Source: Delphinapterus leucas
Lineage: Eukaryota > Chordata > Mammalia > Artiodactyla > Monodontidae
DNA: 64,000 nucleotides
Direction of reading: 5' to 3'
Assembly: GCF_002288925.2 (NCBI RefSeq)
Contig: NW_022098069.1
Location: 81,321,730 to 81,385,729, forward strand
A model generated the notes under the pieces. It ran no database searches. It had not been told where the DNA came from and was given only the letters and a program-made list of their open reading frames with translations. The translations under genes and the position numbers were made by a program. Shown here piece by piece: positions 35,340 to 46,391 of this stretch; the stretch's first letter is position 1, and every line of letters begins with the position of its first letter.

Positions 35340-37119
35340 CTTTTTTCCCTCACATATATAGCACTTAAGGTTTGTAAGTGTCTCATTAAAGATCAATTCA
35401 CTTAACAAAGAAGCATGTGGATGAGTTAACATTCAGTATCTCAAACAATACTTATATGTAGTCGTTGCTTATTAGTTATCCTATAACTATCTCTTGAAAA
35501 AATCATCACAAAAGTTAAATTCACTTACTTTCTGAAAAAATATATTTACACACAGATAGAAATATAAATATGCGGTTGGGTTTTTATAGCTTTGTCAACA
35601 GAAATGTAATTCTTGAATTTCCCTTGTAGAATTAGGCTACATGGTGCCTATTGATCTATATACCTACATCGATATGTAGGTATAGAGAGAGGATACTACA
35701 GAAAGCAAATATATATCAATATGTCACTCAGAATCACCCTAGTAGTTATGCTATGGAAGGCATTTATGTGGCACATTTTGTTTAAAGATGGTACTTTTGA
35801 GAGTAGAGATATTGATCCCTCATTTCAAGGTAGTCTTGCTGAATCTAGAAGATCTAAATAAAATGTACTGCATTGAGTATCAAATAATATTCCAAGAATA
35901 ATGTATGTCATAAGCCAAAAATTGCCACAATGTTTTGCAAAATGGTCAACAAATAACATTAAACTTAAACTCCGGTGCAAGGAATACCGCAGATAACACT
36001 GTTGAAAGTCATTTACCCTATACTGTGACATAAACTGTTAGCAAGTTATAATCAAAACAGAGATCTTAACCATACACTTTGGTGTCATAGGGTTATGCTT
36101 GACATAATACTTCGTTATCAAAGAGAAGGATGGAGAAGTAAGGTAGGAGGGTGGAGAGAGGATGAACAGAGAAATATTTTTCAGAGAAATCTTTTTCTGT
36201 GTGTTTGTCTTTAATAAGATACTTATAAGTTTACTATCTTTATTTTGGAAAAAAAAATCAATAGACCCTCCAAAAGGAGAATAAATAAAATCTGAGCTTT
36301 TAGTGCAAATCCGCAGTCTTCTCTGAACTCTTCTTTATATAAAAAAAACCATTCTCAGACAGAAAAACACTCCCTATTTTATTTGATATTTTTAATGTGA
36401 ATAAATTCTGGATACCAATATTTTGTTTATGTGAGGTAAGAGGACCTGAGACTTACTGTTTTGAAATTGCTGTGTTAAAGTTAAGATATTTCTAGATACA
36501 AATATCAGAAGGCACCATGTAGTCTAGTTCTACAAGGGAAGTTCAAGAATTACCTTTCCGTTGACAAAGCTATAAAAACCCACATCAGATAATCATCCTC
36601 CTCATGGTATCATGAGTTTATTGTAATTTAATGTTTATACTTCACTAAAATGTCACACATTTTGCTTTCACTGGTGTCTTTTGCTCCATCCTACGTTTGG
36701 GGTGAGCTCACGGCTTTCCATCTTCCCTGGGCCTGAGATTGCTTCTCCCCATTCTCTGAGGAGTCACTTCACATCCCAGAGCAGAAACCGCTTTGGCCCT
36801 GATTTTGACAGAAATATGACACTGACCATACTCCTCCTGTTTCTTCCCAAGTTCATGCTGTATGTATCACATTTCTCAATCGACATCAACAAATAATGAC
36901 TTTACTCTGGGAAATCGAAACCATTGGATTTTTTTGTCCAAAGACGGCACTGGCTGGAGAAGGCACTATTAAACCTGAATTACCTTTAACTTCAAGGAAC
37001 AAAACTGTAGGTTTTGTCCTCAGTGATCCAAGGCAAGATTTCTCAATGTGAAACACAGCACTTCCTTCCTATAGAATGTTAATAGGTGCCATGTAGAAAA
37101 GAAAATAGTCCCGTTTAAA
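35340..37119. other. Unassigned sequence
   Basis: No gene or repeat family was recognised. A small inverted repeat, ATACCTACAT / ATGTAGGTAT with a 4-base loop, lies around 35660-35683. Confidence 0.45.
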
Positions 37120-37130
37120 AAAACTGTTTC

Positions 37131-37340
37131 AGGGCTTCCCTGGTGGCGCAGTGGTTGAGAGTCCGCCTGCCGATGCAGGGGACACGGGTTCGTGCCCCGG
37201 TCCGGGAAGATCCCACATGCCGCGGAGCAGCTGGGCCCGTGAGCCATGGCCGCTGAGCCTGCGCGTCCAGAGCCTGTGCCCCCGCAACGGGAGAGGCCAC
37301 AACAGTGAGAGGCCTGCGTACCGCAAAACAAAACAAAACA
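37131..37340 (+). mobile_element. CHR-2-like SINE
   Basis: Plus-strand copy with an intact-looking A box (TGGCGCAGTGG, 37144-37154) and B box (GGTTCGTGCCC, 37187-37197) of the tRNA-derived pol III promoter, and an (AAAAC)n tail. AAAACTGTT at 37120-37128 recurs at 37340-37348 as TSD. One of the least diverged copies. Confidence 0.95.
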
Positions 37341-37405
37341 AAACTGTTATGTTATGTTTGTTACGTTATGTTAACTGTTAACTGTTATGTTATGTTATGT
37401 TAATG
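37341..37405. repeat. TGTTA-unit microsatellite
   Basis: Repeated TGTTATGTTATG units with interruptions, seeded directly next to the SINE A-tail and its TSD. Confidence 0.85.
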
Positions 37406-38054
37406 TGCAGCATCAGGCTACAAAGTGTACTGAACTCTATGGGAAGTTCAAGTTTAACCCAAGCCCCACTGCTGAGTCAGCATTAAACACCTCCACCCTG
37501 AAGGAGCGCCATAGTGGCTCAAGCACATTATTTGAGTACAGTTTTCAAAGAAAATGGAAGAGTGCAAATGGGCATAATCTCTAGCCTCTCTTCTTCTCCT
37601 ATAAAGTCTAGAAAGGCTCCTACGAAATATTTACCCAAAAAGCCATAACGTAGGCAGCTCTAAGAACTGGAACCAGAAAATGGCTTTAACGCTTACTCTC
37701 TGTCTCTAGGTTGAAGAGTGTGATTAACTCTGATACTTAGTTCCAGACTTTGTACGGCCCAATCTAGCTTACCCAAGTTTTTCGTTAGGATTTCAGAAAA
37801 CACTGCAGTGAACAACAATTTGTTCTTTTCTCTCCCTCCTACAAATATTCCTCTTAAAGTCTTTGTGAGTAAAATAGTTTTGAGTGAGGGCAGAATTAAA
37901 ATATTATGGGTACTACTAGCCAAAATCACCTTAATATTGTTTGAAAGCACACCTTAGGTATGTCCTTTCTTTAATATTTGTTTCATATATGACAGTTCTT
38001 CTAAACTTGCTTAATCATACAGTTTTAACATTTGCACCTATGGAATAGCTGCTA
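37406..38054. other. Unassigned sequence
   Basis: Nothing was recognised. An 85-residue minus-strand frame at 37950-37693 has no motif. Confidence 0.45.
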
Positions 38055-38455
38055 ATTTAGGAGGGTTTAAATGTTGGCTTTGCTACTTACTAGCTAGGTG
38101 GTCTTCATTTCTTTTGTTTTTTTTTTTTTTTTTTGCAGTACGCGGGCCTCTCACTGTCGCGGCCTCTCCCGTTGCGGAGCCGGACGCGCAGGCTCAGCGG
38201 CCCAGCCTTTCCGCAGCATGTGGGATCTTCCCGGACCGGGGCACGAACCCGTGTCCCCTGCATCGTTAGGTGAACTCTCAACCACTGCGCCACCAGGGAA
38301 GCCCCATTTCTTAATGTCTTTGAGCCTCAATTTCCTAGAATATAAACGGAATTATTAATACCTACCTCATAGTGTTATGTCAAGTAATGACTGTAAAAGA
38401 GATATGTAAAATCATTAAGATAGTACGGGGCATGTCATAAGAGCTAGATAAATTG
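38055..38455 (+). mobile_element. MIR SINE split by a younger SINE
   Basis: ATGTTGGCTTTGCTACTTAC and TAGCTAGGTGGTCTTCATTT lie left of the inserted SINE; TCTTTGAGCCTCAATTTCCT, ACCTACCTCATAGTGTTATG and CATGTCATAAGAGCTAGATA lie right of it. Joined across 38114-38304 they give the normal MIR order. Confidence 0.8.
38114..38304 (-). mobile_element. CHR-2-like SINE with internal deletions
   Basis: Minus-strand copy inside a MIR. An 8-bp TSD, CATTTCTT, lies at 38106-38113 and 38305-38312. The body lacks short segments present in its relatives (GTTGCGGAGC runs into CGGACGCGC, and AGCGGCC runs into CAGCC). Confidence 0.93.
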
Positions 38456-38489
38456 GAACGGCTACAAATTTCTCCTCTTAAAATGTCCT

Positions 38490-39040
38490 TACCATGCAGC
38501 ACCAGATCAAGTCAGATCAGCCCTCTGTTAATACCAGCCACTGGGGTTCAATCACTTTTAGAATAGATTCTAAGCTTCCTGAAAGTCACACGTGAAATCA
38601 GCCCTTCCTAATTCACTGCCCCTTTTGTGCCACTTTCCACTTCTATATCTAGCTGGTCCCACCAGCCTTTAATCTGTTCCTTTAATACGTCCAGCTTGCT
38701 CTACTTATTTGCACTTGCCCGGCTTATTTCCTAGAATTCTCATCTGTAATATTTTTATTTGGTTGAATCCCTCCTGTCACTCAGGTCTCAGTCCAAATGT
38801 CACCTTTCCTGAACATATAAAATACACCATTGTTTTATCGTTTTCATGCTATTTCCCGCTCGTTGAAATTCTCTTATGTGTCTTTGTTTACTGGTTTTTG
38901 CCTACCTTTACCATTAGAATGACGTAGTGGGTAGGGCCCTTCTCTGTTGTGTTCAACACTGTACTCAACGTGCTTCGAATAGTGTTTGGAAAAAGGTAAA
39001 TGCTCAATCAATTTTTGCTCAATAAAATAAATGGAGTAGA
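38490..39040 (+). mobile_element. L2 LINE fragment
   Basis: ACTCAGGTCTCAGTCCAAAT, CACCTTTCCTGAACATATAA, TGTTGTGTTCAACACTGTAC and AAATGCTCAATCAATTTTTG match the 3' half of L2 in order, ending with AATAAAATAAATGG. Confidence 0.75.
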
Positions 39041-39299
39041 CTGTGACCTTGTAAGTGATTCTGCTGTGGGTTTGGCCAAGGCTAGAAGTTGTGACCATTC
39101 TGGTATCTGGCGCCAGAGGGAGGTGTCAGGGGGATAGCTGACAGAGTGAGACATGTAGTCAGCCATCTTAGCTCTTCATTCTAATCATTTTTAAATTTTA
39201 GAATCCATGCTATGGTTCATAAAAGGAAGAGGACAACATTGGTAGATTATAAACTTGATGCACCAACATATATTCATGACTGACAGTGTCAGGAGATCA

Positions 39300-39894
39300 T
39301 AAAACCACCATGACACTCTTGTGGACTGGCGTCCTGTATTTGCCCAGAGCTGGAAACATGCATCAGAGGGACACTTTTGGGACTTAGTCAAAGATACACA
39401 TGGGCAAATGGTCTTAAGAGTTTCTGCCTGTAGGACAGACTTAGATATCAAAAATACCCTAGGGCACCTAGCAGGCAGCTCTTGGTGCCAATATCATCCT
39501 TCAATAAAAGGAACTAGGGCTACTTGGAGAAATGACTGAATCTAGAGCTAGGGCAGAGAATATATAAGATGACTCAGAGTACCTCATAGTGCCCAAAGGT
39601 AAGGAATTACTTAAATAACAAACAAACAAAATCTTCACAATGATGGGGGGGGGATATGTCAAAGGTACACAGGTGCCAATTGAAATTCTTCTCAATGTAC
39701 AAAGAACAGTTTGTACCATAAATAAGGAGACTGGTATTATCGCCCAAAGTATAAACTAAATATCCATGAATCTAAACTAATGTAAAGAGATAAGTGAATA
39801 AGGAAACAAATGGGGATAAATTCCCCTTGCAAAAGAATTGCAAATAATTTCTGCAGATAGCCTACTCTCAGAGAGGTAGAGCATTAACTAATAC
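39300..39894 (+). mobile_element. Old L1M 3' region, left part (split)
   Basis: CCTTGCAAAAGAATTGCAAA and CAGATAGCCTACTCTCAGAG, up to CTAATAC, belong to an L1M-type 3' UTR. Its continuation appears at 46392-47030 on the other side of the younger L1. The left edge is approximate. The last 7 bases are duplicated at 46392-46398. Confidence 0.65.
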
Positions 39895-39937
39895 TGCTTT
39901 GTAAAAAATTTTATTGAAGTATAGTTGATTTACAATG

Positions 39938-39977
39938 TATAAGAATATATGTATGTATATATACATATATTCTTATA
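39938..39977. repeat. Perfect 16-bp inverted repeat in L1 3' UTR
   Basis: TATAAGAATATATGTA at 39938-39953 is exactly complementary to 39962-39977, with an 8-base loop, TGTATATA. The other L1 3' ends here have TGTTGTGTTAGTTTCAGG-like text at this point. Confidence 0.9.
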
Positions 39978-40186
39978 TTCTTTTCCATTATGCTTTGTCA
40001 CAGGATACTGAATATACAGTTCCCTGTGCTCTACAGTAGGACCTTGTTATTTATCCATCCTATATATAACAGTTCGCCTCTGCTAATCACAAACTCCCAG
40101 TCTTTCCCACCCCTACGGCCCCTTGGCAACCACAAGTCTGTTCTCTATATCTGTGAGTCTGTTTTTGTTTCATAGGTATGTTCATT

Positions 40187-43100
40187 TTAGATTCCACACA
40201 TAAGCGATATCATATAGTATTTGTCTGCCTCTTTCAGACTCACTTCACTTAGTATGATCATCTCTAGGTCCATACATGTTGCTGCAAATGACATTACTTC
40301 ATTCCTTTTTATGGCTGAGTAGTATTTCATGGTGTGTGTATGTATGTATATATAAGTATGTACATATATACACACACCACATCTTCTTTATCCATTCATC
40401 TGTTGGTGGACAGTTAGGTTGTTTCCACGTCTTGGCTATTGTAAATAGTGCTGCTGTGAACATAGGGGTGCATGTATCTTTTTGAATTAAAGTTTTGTCT
40501 GGGTATATGCCCAGGAGTGGGATTGCTGGATCATATGGCAACTCGAGTTTTTTGAGGAACCTCTGTACTATTTTCCATAGTGGCTGCACCAATTTACATT
40601 CCCACCGACAGTGTAAGAGGGTTCCCTTTTCTACACACCGTCTCCAGCATTTGTTATTTGTAGACACTTTAATGATGGTCGTTCTGACTGGTGTGAGGTG
40701 ATACCTCATTGTAGTTTTGATTTGCATTTCTTTATTAATTAGTGATGTTGAGCATCTTTTCATGGGTCTATTGGCCATTTGTATGTGTTCTTTGGAGAAA
40801 TGTCTATTTAGGTCTTCTGCCCCTTTTTTCGATTGGGTTGTTTATTGTTTTGGTTTTGAGTTGTGTGAGCTGTTTGTATATTTTGGAAATTAAGCCCTTG
40901 TCGATCACATCATTTGCAAATATTTTCTCCCATTTTGTGGGTTGTCTTATTATTTTGTTTATGGTTTCCTTTGTTGTGCAAAAGCTTATAAGTTTAATTA
41001 GGTCCCATTTGTTTTTCTTTTTATTTCTATTGCCTTGGGAGACTGACTAAGAAAACATTGGTATGATTTATATCAGAGAATGTTTTACCTATGTTTTCTT
41101 CTAGAAGTTTTATGGGTCATGTCTCATGTTTAAGTCTTTAAGCCATTTTGAGTTTATTTTTGTGTATGGTGTGAGGGTGTGTTCTAACATCATTGATTTA
41201 CATGGGGCTGTCCAACTTTTCCAAGACCGCTTGCTGAAGTGACGTTGGCCCTGGGTTTGTCATAAATAGCTTTTATTATGTTGAGATATATTCCCCCTAC
41301 ACCCACTTTCTTAAGGGTTTTTATCATGAATGGATGTTGAATTTTCTCAAATGCTTTTCCTGCCTCTATTGAGATGATCATGTAGTTTTTATCCTTTCTT
41401 TAGTTGATGTGGTATATCACATTGATTGATTTGCATATGTTGAACTATCCTTGTGACCCTGGGAATGAATCCAACTTGGTCATGGTGTATGACCTTTTTT
41501 ATGTGTTGTTGGATTTGGTTTGCTAATATTTTGTTGATAATTTTTTTTTTTTTTTTTTTTTGTGGTACACGGGCCTCTCACTGTTGTGGCCTCTCCCGTT
41601 GCGGAGCACAGGCTCCGGATGCACAGGCTCAGTGGCCATGGCTCACAGGCCCAGCCGCTCCGTGGCTTGTGGGATCTTCCCAGACCGGGGCATGAACCCG
41701 TGCCCCCTGAATCGGCAGGCGGACTCTCAACCACTGCGCCACCAGGGAAGCCCATGTTGATAATTTTTGCATCTATATTCATCAAAGATATTAGCCTGTA
41801 ATTTTCTTTTTTGGTAGTGTCTTTGTGTGGTTTTGGTATCAGGGTGATTGTTGCTTCATATAATGTCTTTGGGAGTGTTCCTTCCTCTTCAGTCTTTTGG
41901 AAGAGTTTGACGAGGATCATTATAAGTTCTTCTTTGTATGTTTGGTAGAATTCCCCAGTGAAGCCATCTGGTCCTGGACTTTTGTTTGTAGGAAGGTTTT
42001 TTGTTTGTTTCTCTTTTTGTTTGTTTTTTACGGATTCTGTTTCATTTATAGTGACTGGTCTGCTCAAATCATCTATTTCTTCTTGATTCAGTTTTGGTGG
42101 GCTGTATATTTCTAGAAAGTTGTCCATTTCTTGAAGGTTGTCAAATTTGTTTGCATATAATTGTTCATAGTTTTCTCTTATTTTTTTTTGTATTTCTTCT
42201 GTATCAGTTGTGATTTCTCCTCTTTCATTTCTTATTTTATTTGGGTCTTCTCTCTTTTCTTCTTGGTGAGCCTGGCCAGAGGTTTGTCAATTTTGTTTGC
42301 CCTTTCAAAGAACCAGCTCTTGGTTTTATTGATTTTTTTTAATCTCTATTTTATTTATTTCCTCTCTGATCTTTATTATCTCCTTCCTTCTGCTGACTTT
42401 AGGTTTTGTTTGTTCTTATTCTAATTCTTTTAGGTCGTGGGTTAGGAAGTTTATTTGAGATTTTTCTTGTTTCTTAAAGATGGCCCGTATTGCTATGAAC
42501 TTCCCTGGAAGAATTGCTTTTGCTGCATCCCAAGATTTTGTATGGTTGTGTTTTCATTGTCATTTGCCTCAAGGTATTTTTAAATTTCTTCTTTGATTTC
42601 ATCATTGGCCCATTGCTTTTTTTAGTGGCATGTTGTTCAGTTTCCATGTAACTGTTTTTTCTCATTTCTTTTTCTATGGCTGATTTCTAGTTTTATGCTG
42701 TTGTGGCCAGAAAAGATGATTGAAATAATTTCTGTACTCTTAAATTTGTTGAGGCATGTTTTTTGCCCTAGTATGTGATCAGTCCTAGAGAATGTTCCAT
42801 TCGTACTTGAAAAGAATGTGTATTCTGATTTCTTGGATGTAATGTCCTGAAGATATCAGTTAACTGTTCTATTGTATCATTTAGGATCTCTGTTGCCTTA
42901 CTGATTTTCTGTCTTGAAGATCTGTCCATTGATGTGAGCGGGGCGTTAAAGTCTCCTAGTCTTATTGTATTCCTGTCAGTTTTTCTCTTTATGTCTGTTA
43001 GTACAATATTTGTTTTATGTATTTAGGTGCTCCTATATTAGGTGCATATATGTTGATGAATGTAATATCCTCTCCTTGCATTGATCCTTTTATCATTATA

Positions 43101-43375
43101 TAGTGTCTTTCTTTATAGTCTCTGTTTTAAAGTCTATTTAGTCTGATATGAGTATTGTGATCCTCACTTTCTTGTCATTTCCATTTGCATGAAATATCTT
43201 TTCCATCCCCTCCCTTTCATTCTATGTGTCCTTTGCCCTAAGGTAAGTCTCCTCTAGGGAGCATATTGTAGGCTCTTGTTTTTTTTATCCAGTCTGCCAC
43301 CCTGTGTCTTTTGATTGGAGCATTTAGTCCATTGACATATAAGGTAATTATTGATAGATATGTATTTACTGACAT
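40187..43375 (-). pseudogene. L1 ORF2 remnant with deletion and SINE
   Basis: It starts at the ATG with first base 43375 (MSVNTYLSIITLYVNGLNA) and ends at the stop 40187-40189 (MISLMCGI). The order is endonuclease, RT, C-terminal domain. RT pieces include [20 protein letters not shown] around 42000. The region between about codons for [10 protein letters not shown] and the thumb is gone at 41240/41241. The C-terminal frame at 40778-40299 keeps [10 protein letters not shown] and [14 protein letters not shown]. Non-functional. Confidence 0.88.
41546..41754 (-). mobile_element. CHR-2-like SINE nested in L1 ORF2
   Basis: Minus-strand copy with a long T-run tail complement. A perfect 14-bp TSD, TGTTGATAATTTTT, lies at 41532-41545 and 41755-41768. 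It lies in the same sense as the L1, and one reading frame (42127-41480) runs from RT sequence straight through the SINE and back into ORF2. Confidence 0.95.
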
Positions 43376-43859
43376 TTTAAACCTTGTTTCCCATTGATTT
43401 TATATATTTTTTTTGTCCTTCTCTTTTTCTTTTTGTTTTTCCTTCTGTGGTTTGATGATTTTTATTCTGTATCATGCTTATGTTCTCTTTTGGTTTTTGT
43501 GAATCTATTATATGTTTTTGATTTGTGGTTGCCCTGTTTTTTGAGTATGTTAACCCCTTCCTACATCTACTTGCTTTACACTGATAGTCATCTAGGCTCA
43601 AACATATTCAACCAAAAAAAAAAATCTACATTTTCTTACTCTCACCCCCCACATTGTATTTTTGATGTTCTCGTTTGCATCTTCATGTTCATCCTTTTGC
43701 TGTTAATTTTGGTTATCATCGCTTTAATAAAAGTTTTTGGATTTTTTTTTTAATCTGTATACTGGCTTACTTAAGTGATTTACTTTCCAGCTGTGATTTT
43801 CTTTTTCCTATAGAGTCTTACTTCTTTTCTATTTAGAGAAGACCTTTCAATGTTTCCTT

Positions 43860-44640
43860 TAGGTTAGGTCTAGTATTGCTGTTTTCTTGTAGTTTTTGCT
43901 TGTCTGAGAGATTCTTTCTCTCCTATTCTAAATGATAATCTTTCTGGGTAGAGTAGCCTAGGTTGCAGATTTTTCCCTTTAGGACTTTGAATATATATTG
44001 TCACTCCTTTCTGGCCTGCAACGTTTCTGTAGAGAAATCAGCTGATAGCCTTATGGGGGTTCCCTTGCAAGTAACTCTTTGTTTTTCTCTTGCTGCCTTT
44101 AGAATCCTCTCTTTAACTTTTGCCATTTTTATTATAATATGTCTTGGTGTAGGTCTGTTTGGGTTTATCTTGTTCTGGACCCTCTATGCTTCCTGTATCT
44201 GTTTCCTTCTTTAGGTTTGGGAAATTTTCAGCCATAATTTTTTCAAATACATTTTCAGTCCCCTTTTCTTTTTCTTCTCCTTCTGGGATCCCTATTGTGT
44301 GTAGATTGGCATGCTTTATATTATCCTATAGGTCTCTTATATTGCTTTCATTTGTTTTTTCGTTTGGGTTTCTGTCTGCTGTTCTAATTGGTTGATTTCC
44401 ATTATTCTATCTTCCAGCTCACTTGTTCTTTCTTCTGCATTATTCATTCTTCTGTTCATAGCCTTGAGCTCAGCTTTCATCTCTTCATATGAATTCTCTA
44501 ATTTTTCTTGGCTCCTCCTTAATAGTTTCTAGTTACTTTTTACAATAATCTGCATTTCTGTTGATAGCCTTTCTTAATTCCTTCAGTATTTTCATTATCT
44601 CCTTTTGAACTCGGTGTCTAGTAGACTGAAGGGGTCTGTT
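43860..44640 (-). pseudogene. L1 ORF1 remnant, heavily broken
   Basis: By position, and by similarity of the complement to the first L1 (CTTCCCTTTAGG..TGGCCTGCAACG; TCCTTCTGGGATCCCTATTG; CTTCCAGCTCACTTGTTC), this is ORF1. No long frame survives on the minus strand. Edges are approximate. Confidence 0.7.
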
Positions 44641-46391
44641 TCATTGTTTGTTCTTTCAGGGGAATTCTCTTGATCTTTTAACTGGGATGCTTCTGCTGCT
44701 TCTCCATTTGACTGATATTTCTCTTACCCTGTGAGTTTAGGAGAAACAATTATCTTTCCACTGTGGTCTTGGAGGGCTATGTTTCTGTGAGAACGTCCTA
44801 TGCACCCTGCATGGGTTTAATATGTTTTGGTGAGAGGGCTGTTTTTAGTGTGGATGCCTGCCACCACTTTCCTCAGTGTATGCTGGCCATTATCCCCTTG
44901 ATAGGAGGTGTGACTGTTGTGGTGACCAGAGCCTGCGCTGGGTATTGAGTGGCACCTCCTGTTTGCTCTGTGGTTTTCACTGTATTGTCAGGTCTGCTCC
45001 CTAGTTGTTGGAGTAGAAGCCCCCAGATTTGTTTCTGAGCTGCGGTGCAAGGTAGGCAGGACTGGAATGCTCCCACTGGGAGAAGAGCCACTGAGTATTC
45101 CTCTGCTGCAGCTGTTCACTGGTGAGTGTGCTCTGTTCTGTCACCTGTCACTTGTGGTGTGGGCTCACAAAGAACACTGTTGGTGGCACTGCCCCTGGCC
45201 CCACCTCCATCATGGGTATGCTGTCCATTGGCCCTGGTGTCTCTCAGGCATTGTTTTCACAAGGCCACCAGCACAGATCCAGTGAGGTCAGGTCCCAGGA
45301 CCACAGTAAGTGTGTACTTGGACCCACTGTAGGAGCTATGGAGGCAGCTCAGACCCTGGCCCAGCCCAGACAATGGGTACACATGCCCACAAACCCCACA
45401 GCTGCGAAGGCCAGACTTGTCCCTGCTGCAGGAGCACCTGTTCTCTGTTAGGATGTCCCACAGGTGCTGAATTTACAGACCCAGTGGTGGAGGTGTAAAT
45501 CCACGATTGACACAGCTGCAGGGAGAGATTTTAGCTCTGCTTCCTAAGTTGCACAGCCCCTGGGCCTCAGCCCCACCTCTGCATGTGGGCAACCCACCAG
45601 TGTCTATTCCAAGAGCCACCGAGGCAGTGGCCAGGGTACGTGAGCCTGTCCAGGTTGGAGTCGGCCAATGTAGCACCCAGGGCATGAGAGCCTCCCCAGG
45701 TGGAAGCCTCTGCTGGAGTCTGTGGAGGTGGGGGCCGGCGTGTAGGGAAAGAGGCTGCAGTGGCTGCCCCTCCCCTCCCTTCACACGCCTCTTCACAATG
45801 ATGCTTCACTTCTATGGCGGCCCGGCCTTTTTCAGCGAACACTCCTGGCTATGGCGCCCCACACTCCAGCCCCTTCAGGCTGTCTTGGCACAGCCAGTAT
45901 CAGTCGTCTCCCCTGGTCTGTCCTCTAAATCCTGCGTTCCAGCACCCAGCCCCTGCCCGCACCAGCATATGCACGTCTCAGCCTGGCACACAAGATAGTG
46001 GCACGGACTGTCTGTGTAGGCCTCTCTTTGCCCTGCCTGCCACAAACTGGTTGTTGAACTCTCCTCTGAGCCTCTGAAGCTCCTTTTATGTCCCGGCCGA
46101 TCTCCCCGCTGGTAAGGGCACTTCCCAGGTTGCAACACTTCGCCTCTCCTTCAGCTCCCTCCCAGGGGTGCAGGTCCCATCCTGCTTCCTCTTTTGCTTC
46201 CTCTTTTTTTTTTTCCTTTTGTCCTACCTGGTTACCTGGTGATCTTTCTTGTCCTTTCAGGTGTTTGAGGTCTTCTGCTAGTGTTCAGTGGGTGTTCTGT
46301 GAGAATTTTTCCATTTGTAGATGTGTTCTTGATGTATTTGTGGGAGGAGGTGAGTTCCATGTCCTACTACTCTGCCATCTTGATTGAGATC
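44641..46391 (-). promoter_or_regulatory. L1 5' UTR, GC-rich
   Basis: About 1.75 kb of GC-elevated sequence between the L1 5' end and ORF1. Overlapping 60-160 residue open frames on both strands (45122-46138) reflect base composition. It lacks the A-rich block seen at 7610-7900 in the other long L1. Confidence 0.65.
46374..46382 (-). promoter_or_regulatory. YY1-type site at L1 5' end
   Basis: CAAGATGGC on the minus strand, close to the first base of the element, at the same relative place as in the L1 at 1991-9130. Confidence 0.55.

Larger units (their letters stand above)
39895..46391 (-). mobile_element. Near-full-length L1 with internal deletion and nested SINE
   Basis: On the minus strand: 5' UTR (46391-44641, starting near AAGATGGCAGAGTAGTAGG), ORF1 remnant, long ORF1-ORF2 spacer, ORF2 remnant, 3' UTR. 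Both ends are present. Aligned by eye to the L1 at 1991-9130, about 860 bp of ORF2 are missing at 41240/41241, including the RT FADD motif. A SINE sits at 41546-41754. CTAATAC on each side (39888-39894 and 46392-46398) is a short TSD cutting an older L1M. The 5' UTR differs from that of the first L1, so the two belong to different L1 lineages. Confidence 0.9.

Noticed and set aside
37131..37340. tRNA gene-like A and B boxes
   Set aside because: They belong to a tRNA-derived SINE. No complete cloverleaf with CCA-ready ends was seen.
45122..46138. Open frames up to 163 codons, including plus-strand 45507-45998
   Set aside because: Same situation in the 5' UTR of the second long L1.
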